NCBI GenBank assembly: GCA_029721435.1
Contig: CM056574.1
Span: forward strand, 3,087,001-3,151,000
Source: Gymnothorax reevesii
Taxonomy: Eukaryota > Chordata > Actinopteri > Anguilliformes > Muraenidae
Length of the DNA: 64,000 bases
Direction of reading: 5' to 3'
Made by a program: the position numbers and the translations under genes. Below the pieces are notes generated by a model, which saw only the letters and a list, made by a program, of their open reading frames with translations, did not search any database and was not told the origin of the DNA. Below are positions 25,443 to 36,662 of the stretch, one piece after another (position 1 is the stretch's first letter; every line of letters starts with the position of its first letter).

Positions 25443-27404
25443 TCCTGATATGTCTGTCTCTTCCTGTAACACACTCTTTACTACCTGCTAGCAAAACATA
25501 AAAGAAGAAAACAGACCATCTGCATTTGCAAAGACAAAAATAAAAAGAAAACAGTGCAGTTTATCTTCGTGACAAATAGGGCCTCTCACAAACCCAGCCT
25601 GCTAAAACACGGCCGCGGATTTCCACCCGGCTGAGAAGCAAAGGAGTTTGTGAAATTAAACTGCCGGTCCTTCTGTGACACAAAAAATGCGAGATGCTCG
25701 AGTTAAAAGCATAAATGCCACACTTATTTGCGGAACTAAATAACTTGGGTTATTTGTCAGTAATTCGCAGTAGTACAGTACATGCTTGATAAATTTTATA
25801 CCCCCTCAACAAACTTCCAAAAGATTGTAATGTTCTTCAGAAGCCGTTACCATGGCGATGCATCGCACTTAAAGAGGTTCTCTATTCCGCCAGGTTTGGT
25901 GCTTTTTTATTCAAATGAAACCACAGGGCGGAGGATTTATTTTCACCTGCGAGTGCGTTTACAGGAATATCTTCAGAAAGGCTGACCCGCTCTCACCTGT
26001 ATAAATTTCATCAGCAGTCGCAATGGGTAGAGATAAATTAGGCTGAACCGGAGAATTTGGAGGATATTTAACACTGAGTGTAATAAATATAATTCACCCA
26101 AGCCCCAGTTTTGAAAAATTCCTTTCGGCCAAACAATGACAGCTCTCCGCCAGAGATTTTTCATATTTTCGGATTTGATTAGTCCTTCAAATCTCTCAGG
26201 GCCCAGATTCCATAGCACATGACCATCAGTGGATGAGTAAAATCTGCGATTCCGCAATAAAATATCCAACAAACAGCAAAGTGCAATTCTTGCTCGCAGG
26301 AAAGGCTGATGTTATGACACAATAACCTGAAACCCGATCAGCGGGCGTAATCCGTTTACGGCAGAACTCTGATTAAGCATATACACGGTTTGGAATACAG
26401 CATTTTTACATCCTGATGGATTATTTTAATTTACTGTCAGTGAATCTGGTGTAATAACCCACTTTTACCTTTTTATTGGGCAACAAGAGCATCATCGTCT
26501 GTCATAAAGTGATTTTTTAAAAAAGACCCTCGTGTGCATGCTCGCGCCGACAAGAAAACTCATTTCAACCAAATGACTGGAGGCAAAATAAAATTCATTA
26601 CCATTCGTAGGTTACGATACAGACTTCATACATTCCAACGATTGCATTAGATCAGAACTCAAGATGTTTAATAAAACAATAAATGGAAGGACTCAGCAAA
26701 CATTATAGCCGCTTATAATTACGTTTATCCCACATCTAACCTGAACATGAATAAAATCTTCAGCTAAAGGCCTCTACAAGGCAACCTCCATAGACAAACC
26801 GGGGCTTTAATGAGGCAGACATCAAATAATTAGTGTGCGAGTCATTTGGGCATATGAAGTAACAGCCACATCCATAATGTAACCTCTCGAATTATCTCTG
26901 TCACCAGAAACTTGCTAACAAGCTAAAGTTGGGAAGGATTATTAAATGACCCCAGAAATTAGCAGCCCCCTGGTTTCACCCCAATTATCATTCTATAATT
27001 GAATCACTTCAACAAAGCGAACTTTTTTCTAAAGAAATCATTTGGCGCCTCGCGCAGTAAACGAAAGCTTTTAGCTGATCTAACTGATTAAACATCTCAG
27101 AGCGGGAATAAGGGGCGTTTATTCATGAGTTGCAAATTCTTTATGACATAGCGTCGTCTCCGGAGAGTAAATACTTCAATAGGCATTATAAGGGTATAAT
27201 TACGAACAATTAACAGCTCATTACAATTCAAATACCGCCATTACAGCTGAAATGAAAGCCAAAAGCAATGAGAGGCTCCCAGAGACCGAGTCTGAACATC
27301 TCTGCTCGAGCGAAGTGTTTCCCAACTCGCAACTCAGCGATCAAACATTTCCCATGACTCATTGAAAAAACTCGCACCGTATACTTTTAGGGATCAAACG
27401 TAAT
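25443..27404. other. unassigned, AT-rich unique sequence
   Basis: No supported coding exon. From about 26290 to 27260 the sequence is rich in TAATTA, ATTA, CATTAC and TTTATTC steps and free of recognisable repeats, a texture often seen in conserved non-coding regulatory DNA. This cannot be settled without cross-species alignment. Confidence 0.45.
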
Positions 27405-27408
27405 TTGT

Positions 27409-27640
27409 TTATTAATAATAATAATGCATCAATTTTATATAGCGCTTTTCTGCTCTTCTGGGCACTCAAAGACGCTTCACAATGGATACATTATTCATTC
27501 ACTCACACATTCACACTGATGGTGGTAAACTACGTTTTTGTAGCCACAGCTGCTCCGGGGCAGACTGACGGAAGCGTGGCGCATACTGCCGGTCCGCGCC
27601 TACGGCCCCTCCGACCACCACCAAACATTCACACACAGCC
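27409..27640 (+). repeat. dispersed repeat with TATATAGCGCTTTTC tail motif
   Basis: TTTTATATAGCGCTTTTCT is followed by GGCACTCAAAGACGCTTCAC, CACACATTCACACTGATGG and TGTAGCCACAGCTGCTCC. This is a common fish dispersed repeat. The opening motif also forms the tail of the SINE at 37151-37385, so the two probably share a 3' tail family. Confidence 0.7.
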
Positions 27641-27764
27641 ATAACGTTGATTTAAATTAAGCAAACGCGTCCAGATGTATCATTGTCGTCTTGCCTAATC
27701 AAGGAGATGAAGCAACACCTGTTAAGAGTGGAGTGCTTTCGGAGTGAACCTTCTGTTAATCATG

Positions 27765-28367
27765 AAAATGGCCTGTTGGCCTGAAGGCCTTGTGTCCCCC
27801 GTCGCACAAGTGACCAGAAACATGTGGCAAAAACTGTTTTGATGGCTGAAAATAATGTGGTGCACTGTAGCTATGACTAATAATGTGAAGTACAATGACA
27901 CTGTAGCTCATTGGTCATTGGTTGAACAGAGAGATGGATGAGGGATGGATCATTGTGATATGAGCTAAATATAACCATGGGTCATGAGAGAGATGAAAAT
28001 TTTCATGACTTGTGGATGATGGACGCATCGCTAAGGCATAAATTTGTGCCCATGGCTGAGATCTACCTAACAAACCAATAAGAATGTCATATGAATTTGG
28101 TGAGCCTCCATCAAAGCTGTCAAAAGTTATCGCGAGTACAGTGTTCCTCACATCTTTTTGCTCAGTAACCTTGAAAAATAGGTCAAGGTCACTCATCATT
28201 TAACTTGAGCAAGGCCTTCACGAGAGGCATATGTGGTGCGAATTTGGTGATCCTCCATCAAAGCTGTCAAAAGTTATTGCGAGTACAGTGTTCTTTACAT
28301 CTTTTTGCTCAGTGACCTTGAAAAATAGGTCAAGGTCACTCATCATTGAACTTGAGCAAGGCCTTCA
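27765..28367 (+). repeat. dispersed element, copy A (3'-truncated)
   Basis: Closely matches 45353-45870, starting at AATGGCCTGTTGGCC and TGTCCCCCGT and continuing through the internal GGTGATCCTCCATCAAAGC blocks. Within the copy a segment of about 146 bp (28095 onward) is tandemly repeated. The match ends at about 28367, where the sequence switches to a LINE RT. The terminal inverted repeat present at the right end of copy B is missing here. Confidence 0.8.
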
Positions 28368-28560
28368 TGATCTGCTATTATCTCTCGATTCAGGGTCCTG
28401 TGTTGTGCTCGTATTACTGGACCTCTCTGCGGCCTTGGATACCATCGACCATGGCATTTTGTTGGATCGCCTTAAATTTAGTGTTGGTGTTCAGGGCAAT
28501 GCACATGATTGGTTTGGATCATACATGGATCAAACGTGGTCAGGCAGATCAGGATCATAA
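28368..28560 (+). pseudogene. LINE reverse transcriptase fragment
   Basis: Translation gives SGSCVVLVLLDLSAALDTID, HGILLDRLK and NAHDWFGSYM. These match the RT segment of non-LTR elements where LLDLSAAFDTVDH carries the first catalytic aspartate and the following residues contact the template (family knowledge). The fragment is only about 60 residues, cut at both sides, and begins exactly where copy A of the dispersed repeat stops. It could belong to the same LINE group as 4395-5338, but the segments do not overlap, so this cannot be tested here. Confidence 0.8.
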
Positions 28561-28924
28561 CAGTCTATGATAAGATGCTTTATAATTGCAATAATCATTC
28601 ATGAATGAATGAATGATGGTAAGATTCTCGAGGTCATGGTTTCGCAAAGTCATTATTTCATCAAATATCACCATCTGTCAAGAGAAAAAACTAGAAGATT
28701 TTTATAGGGAAAAAAGCAACAGTAGATATCTAAAAAAAGTCATTTAAAAACAAGCAGGCGAAAAACTGGAAAACTTAAGGCTGTTCAGAAATTTTCTCAT
28801 AAACGTTGATGATATTTCTCTGGTGACGGCCAAGCTCTGCTTTCCGCATGTCCAGCTTGTAAGCCGTTGCCATACATGGAACCAGAGGAACCTTGGAAGC
28901 GTAAATGATGACCGTATATTGTTC
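28561..28924. other. unassigned spacer
   Basis: Contains a short (GAAT)n run near 28601-28617. No gene is recognised. Confidence 0.5.
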
Positions 28925-29014
28925 TTGCTCAGGGTTCTTGCAGGAATTACCAAGTTAAATTTTAGACCTTTTTTAGACTTTTTTAGACCATTATGAGAAA
29001 AATTTTAGACCAAC

Positions 29015-29312
29015 ACCGAGAACCATCCCGTACCCCCCCCAACAAAATGACGAACACATTTGATTCTCAAAACAATGTCATTTTGTATTGTAAATGTAAA
29101 AGTTCATCAGCAGCAGAATACAAGATTGACTGATAACAAAAAAACATACAATATGATGAACCGCATTGACCGAGAACCATCCCGTACCACCCCTCCCCCA
29201 ACAAAATGACGACCACATTTGATTCTCAAAACAACGTCATTTTGTATAGTAAATGTAAAAGTTAATCAGCAGCAGAACACAAGAGTGACTCACATATACA
29301 ATATGATGAACA
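29015..29312. repeat. tandem duplication inside the hAT-like element
   Basis: ACCGAGAACCATCCCGTACC through AATATGATGAACCGCATTG (29015-29168) is repeated at 29169-29312 with small differences. It lies between the left terminus and the end of the transposase gene. Confidence 0.85.
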
Positions 29313-29333
29313 GTATTGACCAACCGGATCAAT

Positions 29334-30004
29334 CTATAACACCATATATCTTAACTCCTCCCCTTTTGTGTTTATCTCATCTTCAAGAGCTTTCACTTCA
29401 GCAACTTTGTCTTTGTGTGCTCTTCTGAGAGCATTCGACTTGGAAAGCAGTTGAGCCATCTTTGAACCTGCTTTGCTCTCCGCCTCTACAGCAAGGGCAT
29501 CTGCCTCACTGGCAAGACAGGCGGACACACTTTCCAGCCTAGTCGTCTTCTTCTTCAGGTCCTCCAGAGCCTGCTCAGCCAGCTTTCTTTTCTGGCCCTG
29601 GGTCTCCTTTTCTTTTCTGACACGCTCCTGTTCCAGAAACAGACGGTATTTTGATATACGGGCTGCACCCACAGATGCCATCAGTTCCTTGGTAATGGGG
29701 ACCTGGGTGACGCCTCCATGCATTGCAACAAAGTCACATATTAGCCTTTGGGAAACAATCGTGTCCTCTTGAAGGTTTTCAGTCAGGATCTCCTTGTTAA
29801 CTGAAAATCCCCTTTCGACTGAGGCCTGACCATGTGAAAGCAGGAGCAATTTCTGACAAAATCCCCAAGCAGCAGGATAGGCATGGCTTAAGTGTTCGCA
29901 CAAGAAGGTGTCTATGCCTCTCTCAAATGGCTTGAAGGCAACAAAAGCTTCACTTCTGGCCTCAACAGATAGGAACGCCTCAAACTCCTGCACAATGACA
30001 TCCC
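29334..30004 (-). pseudogene. hAT-like transposase, C-terminal dimerisation exon
   Basis: Begins with GDVIVQEFEAF after acceptor TTTGTTATAG. It contains LLLLSHGQASVERGFSVNKE, the hallmark of the hAT C-terminal dimerisation domain (PF05699-type), where the ERxFS block is nearly invariant. The remaining 120 residues are Lys/Glu/Ala-rich and probably form a coiled coil (RVRKEKETQGQKRKLAEQAL region); the stop is at 29334. The exon is uninterrupted. With the catalytic core lost it cannot encode an active transposase, although the DNA-binding and dimerisation parts remain. Confidence 0.8.
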
Positions 30005-30350
30005 CTATAACAAAGTACAAGAACATTAGAAGTCAGTGAAAAAAAGCAGTCATGACTGAAACTGATGTTTTCTTGGCATGTTTGTATTGGGCTAAGCTCT
30101 CTAGATGACTGCATTACCAAAAAAAAAAAAAAACTGTATAAAATTATGAAACTTATTTAATATGGTCAGCCACTGCACACAGACCAGGTATAGGCCCATC
30201 AAAAGGGCTAAGTGAATCATCTGTGCTCAACTAATACTCTGTAGGTCATTGAAAAACAGTCAAATTGCAGATACAGTATATGTATGAATCTAAATAAAAA
30301 TGTCAATAATAAAGACAAATGATCACAACCCCTTCTGAAACTATACCTAC

Positions 30351-30588
30351 TGGCAGATACGCCTCCTGTCATTTGCCTGTTCTTCACGAATGTCTGGACA
30401 AGAGCTTTCATCTCAGTTTTACTTCTGTCTGGGTCCCGGAACATGAGAGATGGGTCCAGACACTCCATCTGCCTAACTGCTGCATACTTCAAGGGACTCT
30501 TCTCCTGTGCTTTTCTTATGATGTCCGAGAGGCCCTGCATACAATCCTTCCTCAATTGAAGGACAGCTAGCTCTGAACTCTTACTATC
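30351..30588 (-). pseudogene. hAT-like transposase, exon piece before the C-terminus
   Basis: After the acceptor TTGATTGTCCAG, the exon reads DSKSSELAVLQLRKDC through MTGGVSA. A phase-consistent donor (CCA then GTAGGT) lies at 30350, pairing with the acceptor TTTGTTATAG before 30004. An alternative donor 4 bp further (GTATAG) would put the next exon out of frame. No stop interrupts the piece. Confidence 0.6.
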
Positions 30589-30749
30589 CTGGACAATCAA
30601 AAAAATACATGTCATTAATATCAAAATAAAGTTTAAGTACCACATGGCAAGACACTGAAGCATTTATCAATTATGTGATGTTATTCAGTGAGATTCAATT
30701 TATAACAGCGTACATACTGATCACAAACAATCAACATCCAAACACATAC

Positions 30750-30868
30750 CTTGATTGCTGCCTCAGCACCAGGCCTTTGGGCGGGGAGGAGCAACATCTT
30801 GTCTGGCACATCAAACTTTGTCAGTTGAAGAGCAGATGTGTCTTGAAGGTGCAGCTTTTCAAAATACC
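30750..30868 (-). pseudogene. hAT-like transposase, middle exon piece
   Basis: Reading EKLHLQDTSALQLTKFDVPD and continuing to AAIK, it ends at an ideal donor: AAG followed by GTATGT (intron from 30749). The left border is unclear because the piece sits next to the deletion point. The next exon begins at 30588 in the same phase, giving an intron of 161 bp. Confidence 0.6.
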
Positions 30869-30929
30869 ATAGTTATCAGCCTGTAGACTAGAGGAAGAAC
30901 GCGACACTGCTCTGATGAAGGCGTAGTGC

Positions 30930-31550
30930 CATGTAACGCGATTGCACTGCTCTGTCGCTCCAGAAACGTATGAGGATGTCCATCTGTTTGTTCTTCGTGG
31001 ATGTGTTGAAGCTTTCGTCGAACATGAGGACATACTGTCCGCAAATGGATTTTAACAACTGTTTCTTGATGTAATCGGCGATGCCAAAACGCGTTATATA
31101 TGCGATTTTGTTCGGGCCGCAGGTAAAGGCTTTCGCGATACTGGAGTCAGGGAACATGGCCTGAAAAAGGCTGCTAATGTTCGCGCTACTGTTATAAGAA
31201 AGATGCGCGCTAACTGCGTGCAGAATCCAAAGTACCTCTGCTGTTGATGTTGTAGTGGACCCAAAAGTTGCCTGACTAGTTGTTGAACTAGTAGGTTGTT
31301 GAACTGCTGCAGACAGCTGAGGGGGAGACAAAAATCTTGACATAGGCTCACTTGCCGCGCTTTTCAAAGCAAGCTGGTGCTTCGCGGCTGTCTGGTGTGA
31401 CTGGAGGGCCTTCATGCCCAAAGTCCCCAACTGTAGATTTTTTTTGCATAGTTTACAACGAGCCGAGTGCCTGTCGCCGACTACCTCTTCCAACCAGCCG
31501 GAAAATTCTGAATTTTCAAGCCACTTCTTGTTTAACTGACATTTACCCAT
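30930..31550 (-). pseudogene. hAT-like transposase, N-terminal zinc-finger exon
   Basis: The likely start is the Met of MGKCQLNKKWLE at 31550; an upstream Met at 31598 is also in frame. A C-x2-C...H...H finger follows (CKLCKK and HQTAAKH, about residues 32-57 from 31550). It resembles the BED/U1-like DNA-binding domain that precedes many fish hAT transposases. Next come a Ser/Thr-rich linker, then SSLFQAMFPDSS and MFDESFNTSTKNKQ, where an acidic residue in FDES is typical of the start of the hAT catalytic fold. Family-like sequence stops at about 30930 (AVQSRYM); the frame runs on to a stop at 30888 without similarity. The expected catalytic core of roughly 200 residues or more is absent before the next exon-like piece. 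Confidence 0.75.
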
Positions 31551-32226
31551 TTCATTAACACACGTCGTCCTCACTAACCATTCTATCTGATGCTGCATTC
31601 ATGTGCTATGGGAATTATGGTAAATACCAAAAGCCGACGTGAAAAGTTCACATGAACACCCCCCATGTGGTATTTTCCACTGGGCAACTCGTAGAAAATT
31701 TTGATACACGAGTTGCCGAGATGAAATAACCCAACATGGCGGAGAGCGAGCAAGGATTCATCGCCAATGGTAAATAATGCGTCCGCCATTTGTAATTTCG
31801 CTCCAACAACACAAGCACTTGAACACAACGCACTCGTAATTTCGAATTCACAAATGGAAAGTATCATCTTCCCGATCGCACATGAATGCAGCATGACTAA
31901 AGGCATTCACTTAGCGGAATCGAAAAAAGGAAGCTACGGAAAGCGGTATTGGACACATAGCCACCAAACAAATAATTCGATTTCAGATTGCAACACGCTG
32001 ACAGTAGAAAAAACAACGCAACAGATGCTTCTTTCCCCTTCTAGACAACAGGGACTTCTCTCGGAATGGACGGAGCGTACGTATAAAAATTAAGACTTTA
32101 GAAAACGAAATTTTAGACCTGAGATGAAAATATGGGTGTTTTTAAGACTTTTTAAGGCCTAAAATTTAAGTTTCTGAATTTTAGACTTTTGAAGACTTTT
32201 TTAGACCCCGCGGGAACCCTGTTGCT

Positions 32227-35200
32227 AACGTTACTGTTTGTGTATGACAAGGATCATGGACCAAAGTGCAGTGAGCTGTGAGATGTGCCCCCTGGCTGCA
32301 CAGCCTCACCGAACCTTAACCCAAACACAGGTATGAAATCAAAGTGAGGGGCCCTGCTGCAGGAACACTGGGCATAAAACCAAAGTACTCAACTTCACAT
32401 ACATGATCACTGGTGAAATAATGACTCTACACCATACTTAAATTGTTCTTATTATATCAAATTGTGGGTACAGCCCACTATTCTGACCAAAAAGCGTGAG
32501 AACTGACAGCTCTGACAAGGCCTTCGGTAAAAACTGCGGTGGTTGAGAAGCAGAATTAGGTGAGCATCTGTGAATTTGGTATGAGCTAGAAAACAGCTTA
32601 AATTTCTTAAAAGATCTGAATCCCAAGTGAGAGGAGGAGAGAATGAGGACAGAAAATTTCAAAGCATCACAAACCTAAGCTATGCAAAGGTATTCGGAGT
32701 TAAACCCATTTAAAGCATGGCAGGCTAAGCTATGCAAAGTGATGCTAGGCTAAGCTATGCTACTCCAGGATATGTTAAACTAAGATGTGCAATGCTAGGA
32801 TATATGTTATGCTAAGATGCGCTATGCTACAATGCTCCATCACCCTCAGGCAGGACCCCTCACTGAGGACTTGGCTAATGCCTGGCAGCCTGCAAGGGCA
32901 TCTCCCAGGGATACAGGTCGGTTTAATCACTGGAAAACACACAGTGATTAAATAACAGCAAACTCCTCCAGAGAATCACAGCAGGGCTCTTTTCAGCATC
33001 TGCCCAGCTGGAGAATGTACTCCACAGCCCCTGAGATAACCAGACGTAGCATTAATACAAATTAGGCCTGGAATCCTTAAACAGCACCTCAGCATGGAAT
33101 AGCTCGCTTGTTTTATTTTTTAAAAAGACAAAACGCATCAGCGAAATGAGAGAACTGTAACCCATAGTGTTTTATTTTTCAAGCCAAACTGATTCACTTT
33201 CATGAGTAACGAGGCAGGAGAAGCAGTAACCGCATGGAGAGTATTTCAGCATTACAGCGCCAGGTGTGCAGAATTCCTTCAGGTACGAGAGTACGAGACT
33301 CTGGCAGGCTGAGGAATCCACGCAATGTTCTGTCTCAAAGAAATACGACACAGTTATACATCAGCAGGTTAGCTCTGTGCCCTGGGTCTCGTCTCGATAT
33401 TAAACACACGTCTGTTCAAATATTAACGCTCTCAAACCGCGCCCAGCGGAGGCTTCATTTACTAAGAGGAGGCTGGGGTATACTCCTCAAGCAGGGGAAC
33501 GCTTACAGCGATTCCTTCCCCGAGTCTCGCTTCACATTACGAGGTTCAAAAAGCCCCAACGGTGAAACGGAGGGCAGATATGATATCAAGAGGATATAAA
33601 CGCACACACAGCACATACACCTCGCCACAGGAAATTCACTCCTTTTTAAACACATTTGGAAAACACAAGAGCAAATTTCAGTCAGATCTCATCACTGGTG
33701 GGGTTGGTGGGCCCCAGTGCTAGCTCTATCAGACTAATCAGGCTAATGTGGGCTTGGCACAGGTGCCCAGTTCTTCTGGGCCCACAGAATAGGGCGATGC
33801 TGGCACACACTGTCTGCCCAAAGCACACGCAGTTCTGCCAGCGACCGAGAGGCGCACGGAGCGGTGGGAAAGGGAGGAACGGACGAATGATAACAATTAT
33901 GATGGCGGTAATGATTACAGTCGCAGTCAAAATGATTAGAATAATGATGACTATGACGGCGATGATGAATATAATTTTGATCTTAATGATTAGAATTATG
34001 GCACTGATGATGGAAAATATGAAGATGATAGTTGGGGTGATAATTATGATGTTAATATGGTGATGAGGATGATGGTGAATGCCTCAGGGACATGATGAAT
34101 GCTTCAATCGTTTAACCAGTCCTCTCTGACCCATAAAGTCTCTATATCTGCTCTCTGAAGTCAAATGAGGAATGATAAACTCAATACTGCAGGTTTACTG
34201 TGCTACTAATCCCATGTCGGGTGTGTTTGTGGCGGAGGGCACAAATGCTCTACTTCGTAGTAAGATGATGACAAAAAAAAAAACAACAAGAAACCCATCA
34301 CAAGCAATCAGGTGGGTTTAGGTCTGTGTGAAACACCGGATTAAACGCGGGAGAGATTATGGCAGTGAAAAGAAAGTTAATCATTACTCCTGATACTGAT
34401 ATTGAAAGATACCATGATGAAACCGTCTAGACTTATAAAAAACTGTAATGTGTTTAGTCTGGACTCGCAGATTAATTTTTCGGGAGAAACTTTGACAGCA
34501 AAGGGACTTTTTTTCATGCCAGGGTTTATACAGGTTTATGAAGCCATGCAACAAGGATTGGAGGCAGTTAAAGCTATGAACTGTTTGAATTAATTAGTTG
34601 CCAAGTTAAGACACAGTAACAGAGGAAAACTACAAAATGACAAAATGAGATGACAGCATAGAATGATTAATGCTGCAGTTATTTTAGGATCTTTTGTTCT
34701 TTCCAGCTGATTACATCTCAGGGCAATGGCCAGATGGAGGCAGCGAGTCACGTCTGTGTGTGTGTGTGTGAGTGTGTGTGTGGGGGGGGGGGGGACTGCA
34801 CCCCTAACCTTAAATGTTTAGTTTTTCTTCTTTACATACTGAGCTTATGAGCAGCACAGCAAACACAGCCGCTTTGATCTCCATCCAATGAATACTTAAT
34901 AAATAGTGAAAACGTTGGAGATGGTTTGATAAACATTAGAGATGGTTTGATAAATGAGCTTTAGTTTTGATAATCACACAGGCTTTCCGCTGCACTCATT
35001 TTGGTAGTTTGATGTTCCATCTGAGAAATAAGCCTTTAAAGTCTTCCACGCGATAAACACCCAAGTCGTTGAACACACTACATATATAGAATTTAACAGA
35101 ATTAATATGACAAATTCAGAAAAAAATTGTTTCGGCACGCGACAGCATGTTTAAAAGCATGGCAAACCAAGAAACGCATCTAAATGAGAACGCTGACGCA

Positions 35201-36015
35201 CTAAATGTAATCGGGCAGCTGTGGAGGAGGTGCCCTTCCGGCTGCACCGCCAGGCTCCTCTCGGCCGTCTGTTATCAGCGATATCGCAGGTATGTTCGCT
35301 TCGACTGCATCGTTCTGCAGTCCAACACCCTAGAGACGCCCCAACACGCTGCGCACAAACACAATCTCGGCCAAAGCGAGAGAGAAAACAAGATTTTTAC
35401 TCATTACATCAGTCATGCGGCCCTGAATAAGGGGACGAAGCGGCGACAGAGTAGAGAGAGAAGCGGTCGTAATTACCTCTGCGGAGTGAACGCGATTACG
35501 AGTCTAAAAGATGCGAAGTAACTCAGTTTTTGACAGACTTGTCTGTGGTTCACTAAATTAAACAAGAGGGGATCGATCTGGGTCAGATCTGAAGATGCAT
35601 CCTTCGGACATATAAAAGATACCTACGAAATATAATAACAGCACAGACATTCGCCGTATCCACCTATTCTCAGACCAGACACACTGGGCATGTGAGAGAA
35701 TACAGTGGAGAAAGTTCATGTCAGCCACAGGAGTTTGAAATATCATTATTGTTATGTATTCAACAGACAGAAACATTCTGCCACAATTTACGCTAGAGTG
35801 CTGCACAAGTTAAATCTCCAAATCATATTGTTCTCTTGTGCCAGCTCTTGTCAGTGCAGAAATGATTTACATTTGTTAAAAAAAAAAGATCTTCAGTGTC
35901 ATCGCATCATTAAGTGCAGTGTGTGCCAGCACGGCTATTCTTCGAAGACCCCACTCGGGCAGCTGAGAATGTACAGACACGCGTTTTTTAACAAACACTA
36001 GAGGTGTTTTGGAAG

Positions 36016-36052
<37 letters not shown>

Positions 36053-36662
36053 CAGCCATTTCAATGACAAAGCATATTCAAAGGATTCATGGAAATGTGA
36101 AATAAAATCGTCAAACTGAAATGATTTGCAGACATGCTACGCTGCTTCTTTGTAATTGAAATCCATGCACGGGGAGGAACGTTTGATTTTTAAAAACCAC
36201 CCTACATCAGGACTGCATTCTAATGCCATCTGTGAGCAGTACCGATGCTCCAAACTCCAAATGACATCCAACAATGCTGGAGCCTCAAAGATATCGCCTG
36301 TCTGTGTAGGATTATACCATCCATCTCAGAATCCAACAGGAGAGGAGCTGGAGCGATACACTCAGGGCAGTTTGTTGAGCCCTGACTGACATCATTAACT
36401 CTCACACTCACACCAATGAGCGACTGACAGTCCCCAAGGGGGGGGGGGGGGGGGGGTAGTGGGCTTTTCATACGCTGAAGTGCCCATGTATTCAAACCCA
36501 CGGACACAGGGAAATGCATTCAAACTCGACAGCGGAGGGTCCAGGCTGGAGTCAAACCCATAAACCCCTCACAGTAAGGCTTCCACACTACCCTCTGCAG
36601 CACTGCACCTCGCTGACAGGATGGGACTATCTCTTTACACATAAAGCTGTAATACTGACATG
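32227..36662. other. unassigned, scattered simple repeats
   Basis: No supported gene. Contents: a degenerate CTAAGCTATGC repeat at 32680-32835; a GAT/ATGATGG-rich tract at 33886-34080; (TG)n followed by a G run at 34755-34794; (GA)n at 36020-36047; and a 19-G run at 36438-36456. Frames of 121-135 residues at 33234-34063 and 35147-35521 lack domains. Confidence 0.5.

Larger units (their letters stand above)
28930..32221 (-). mobile_element. hAT-like DNA transposon, internally deleted
   Basis: The left end reads CAGGGTTCTTGCAGGA and the right end, reverse-complemented, CAGGGTTCCCGCGGGG: 12 of 16 positions agree, and CAGGGTT is typical of hAT termini. The 5-bp TTGCT lies directly outside both ends (28925-28929 and 32222-32226). 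Most hAT elements make 8-bp duplications, though 5-bp hAT groups exist. Clusters of TTTTAGAC motifs lie just inside both ends (28963-29011 and 32094-32205) and may be subterminal binding sites. The minus strand carries a transposase gene in pieces (31550 to 29334) with a hAT C-terminal dimerisation motif, but without the middle catalytic part. A tandem duplication of about 150 bp sits at 29015-29312. Confidence 0.85.

Noticed and set aside
25087..25501. Cys-Val and Thr-His frames
   Set aside because: Translations of a (CA)n microsatellite on both strands; likewise 54023-54771 and 57727-58463.
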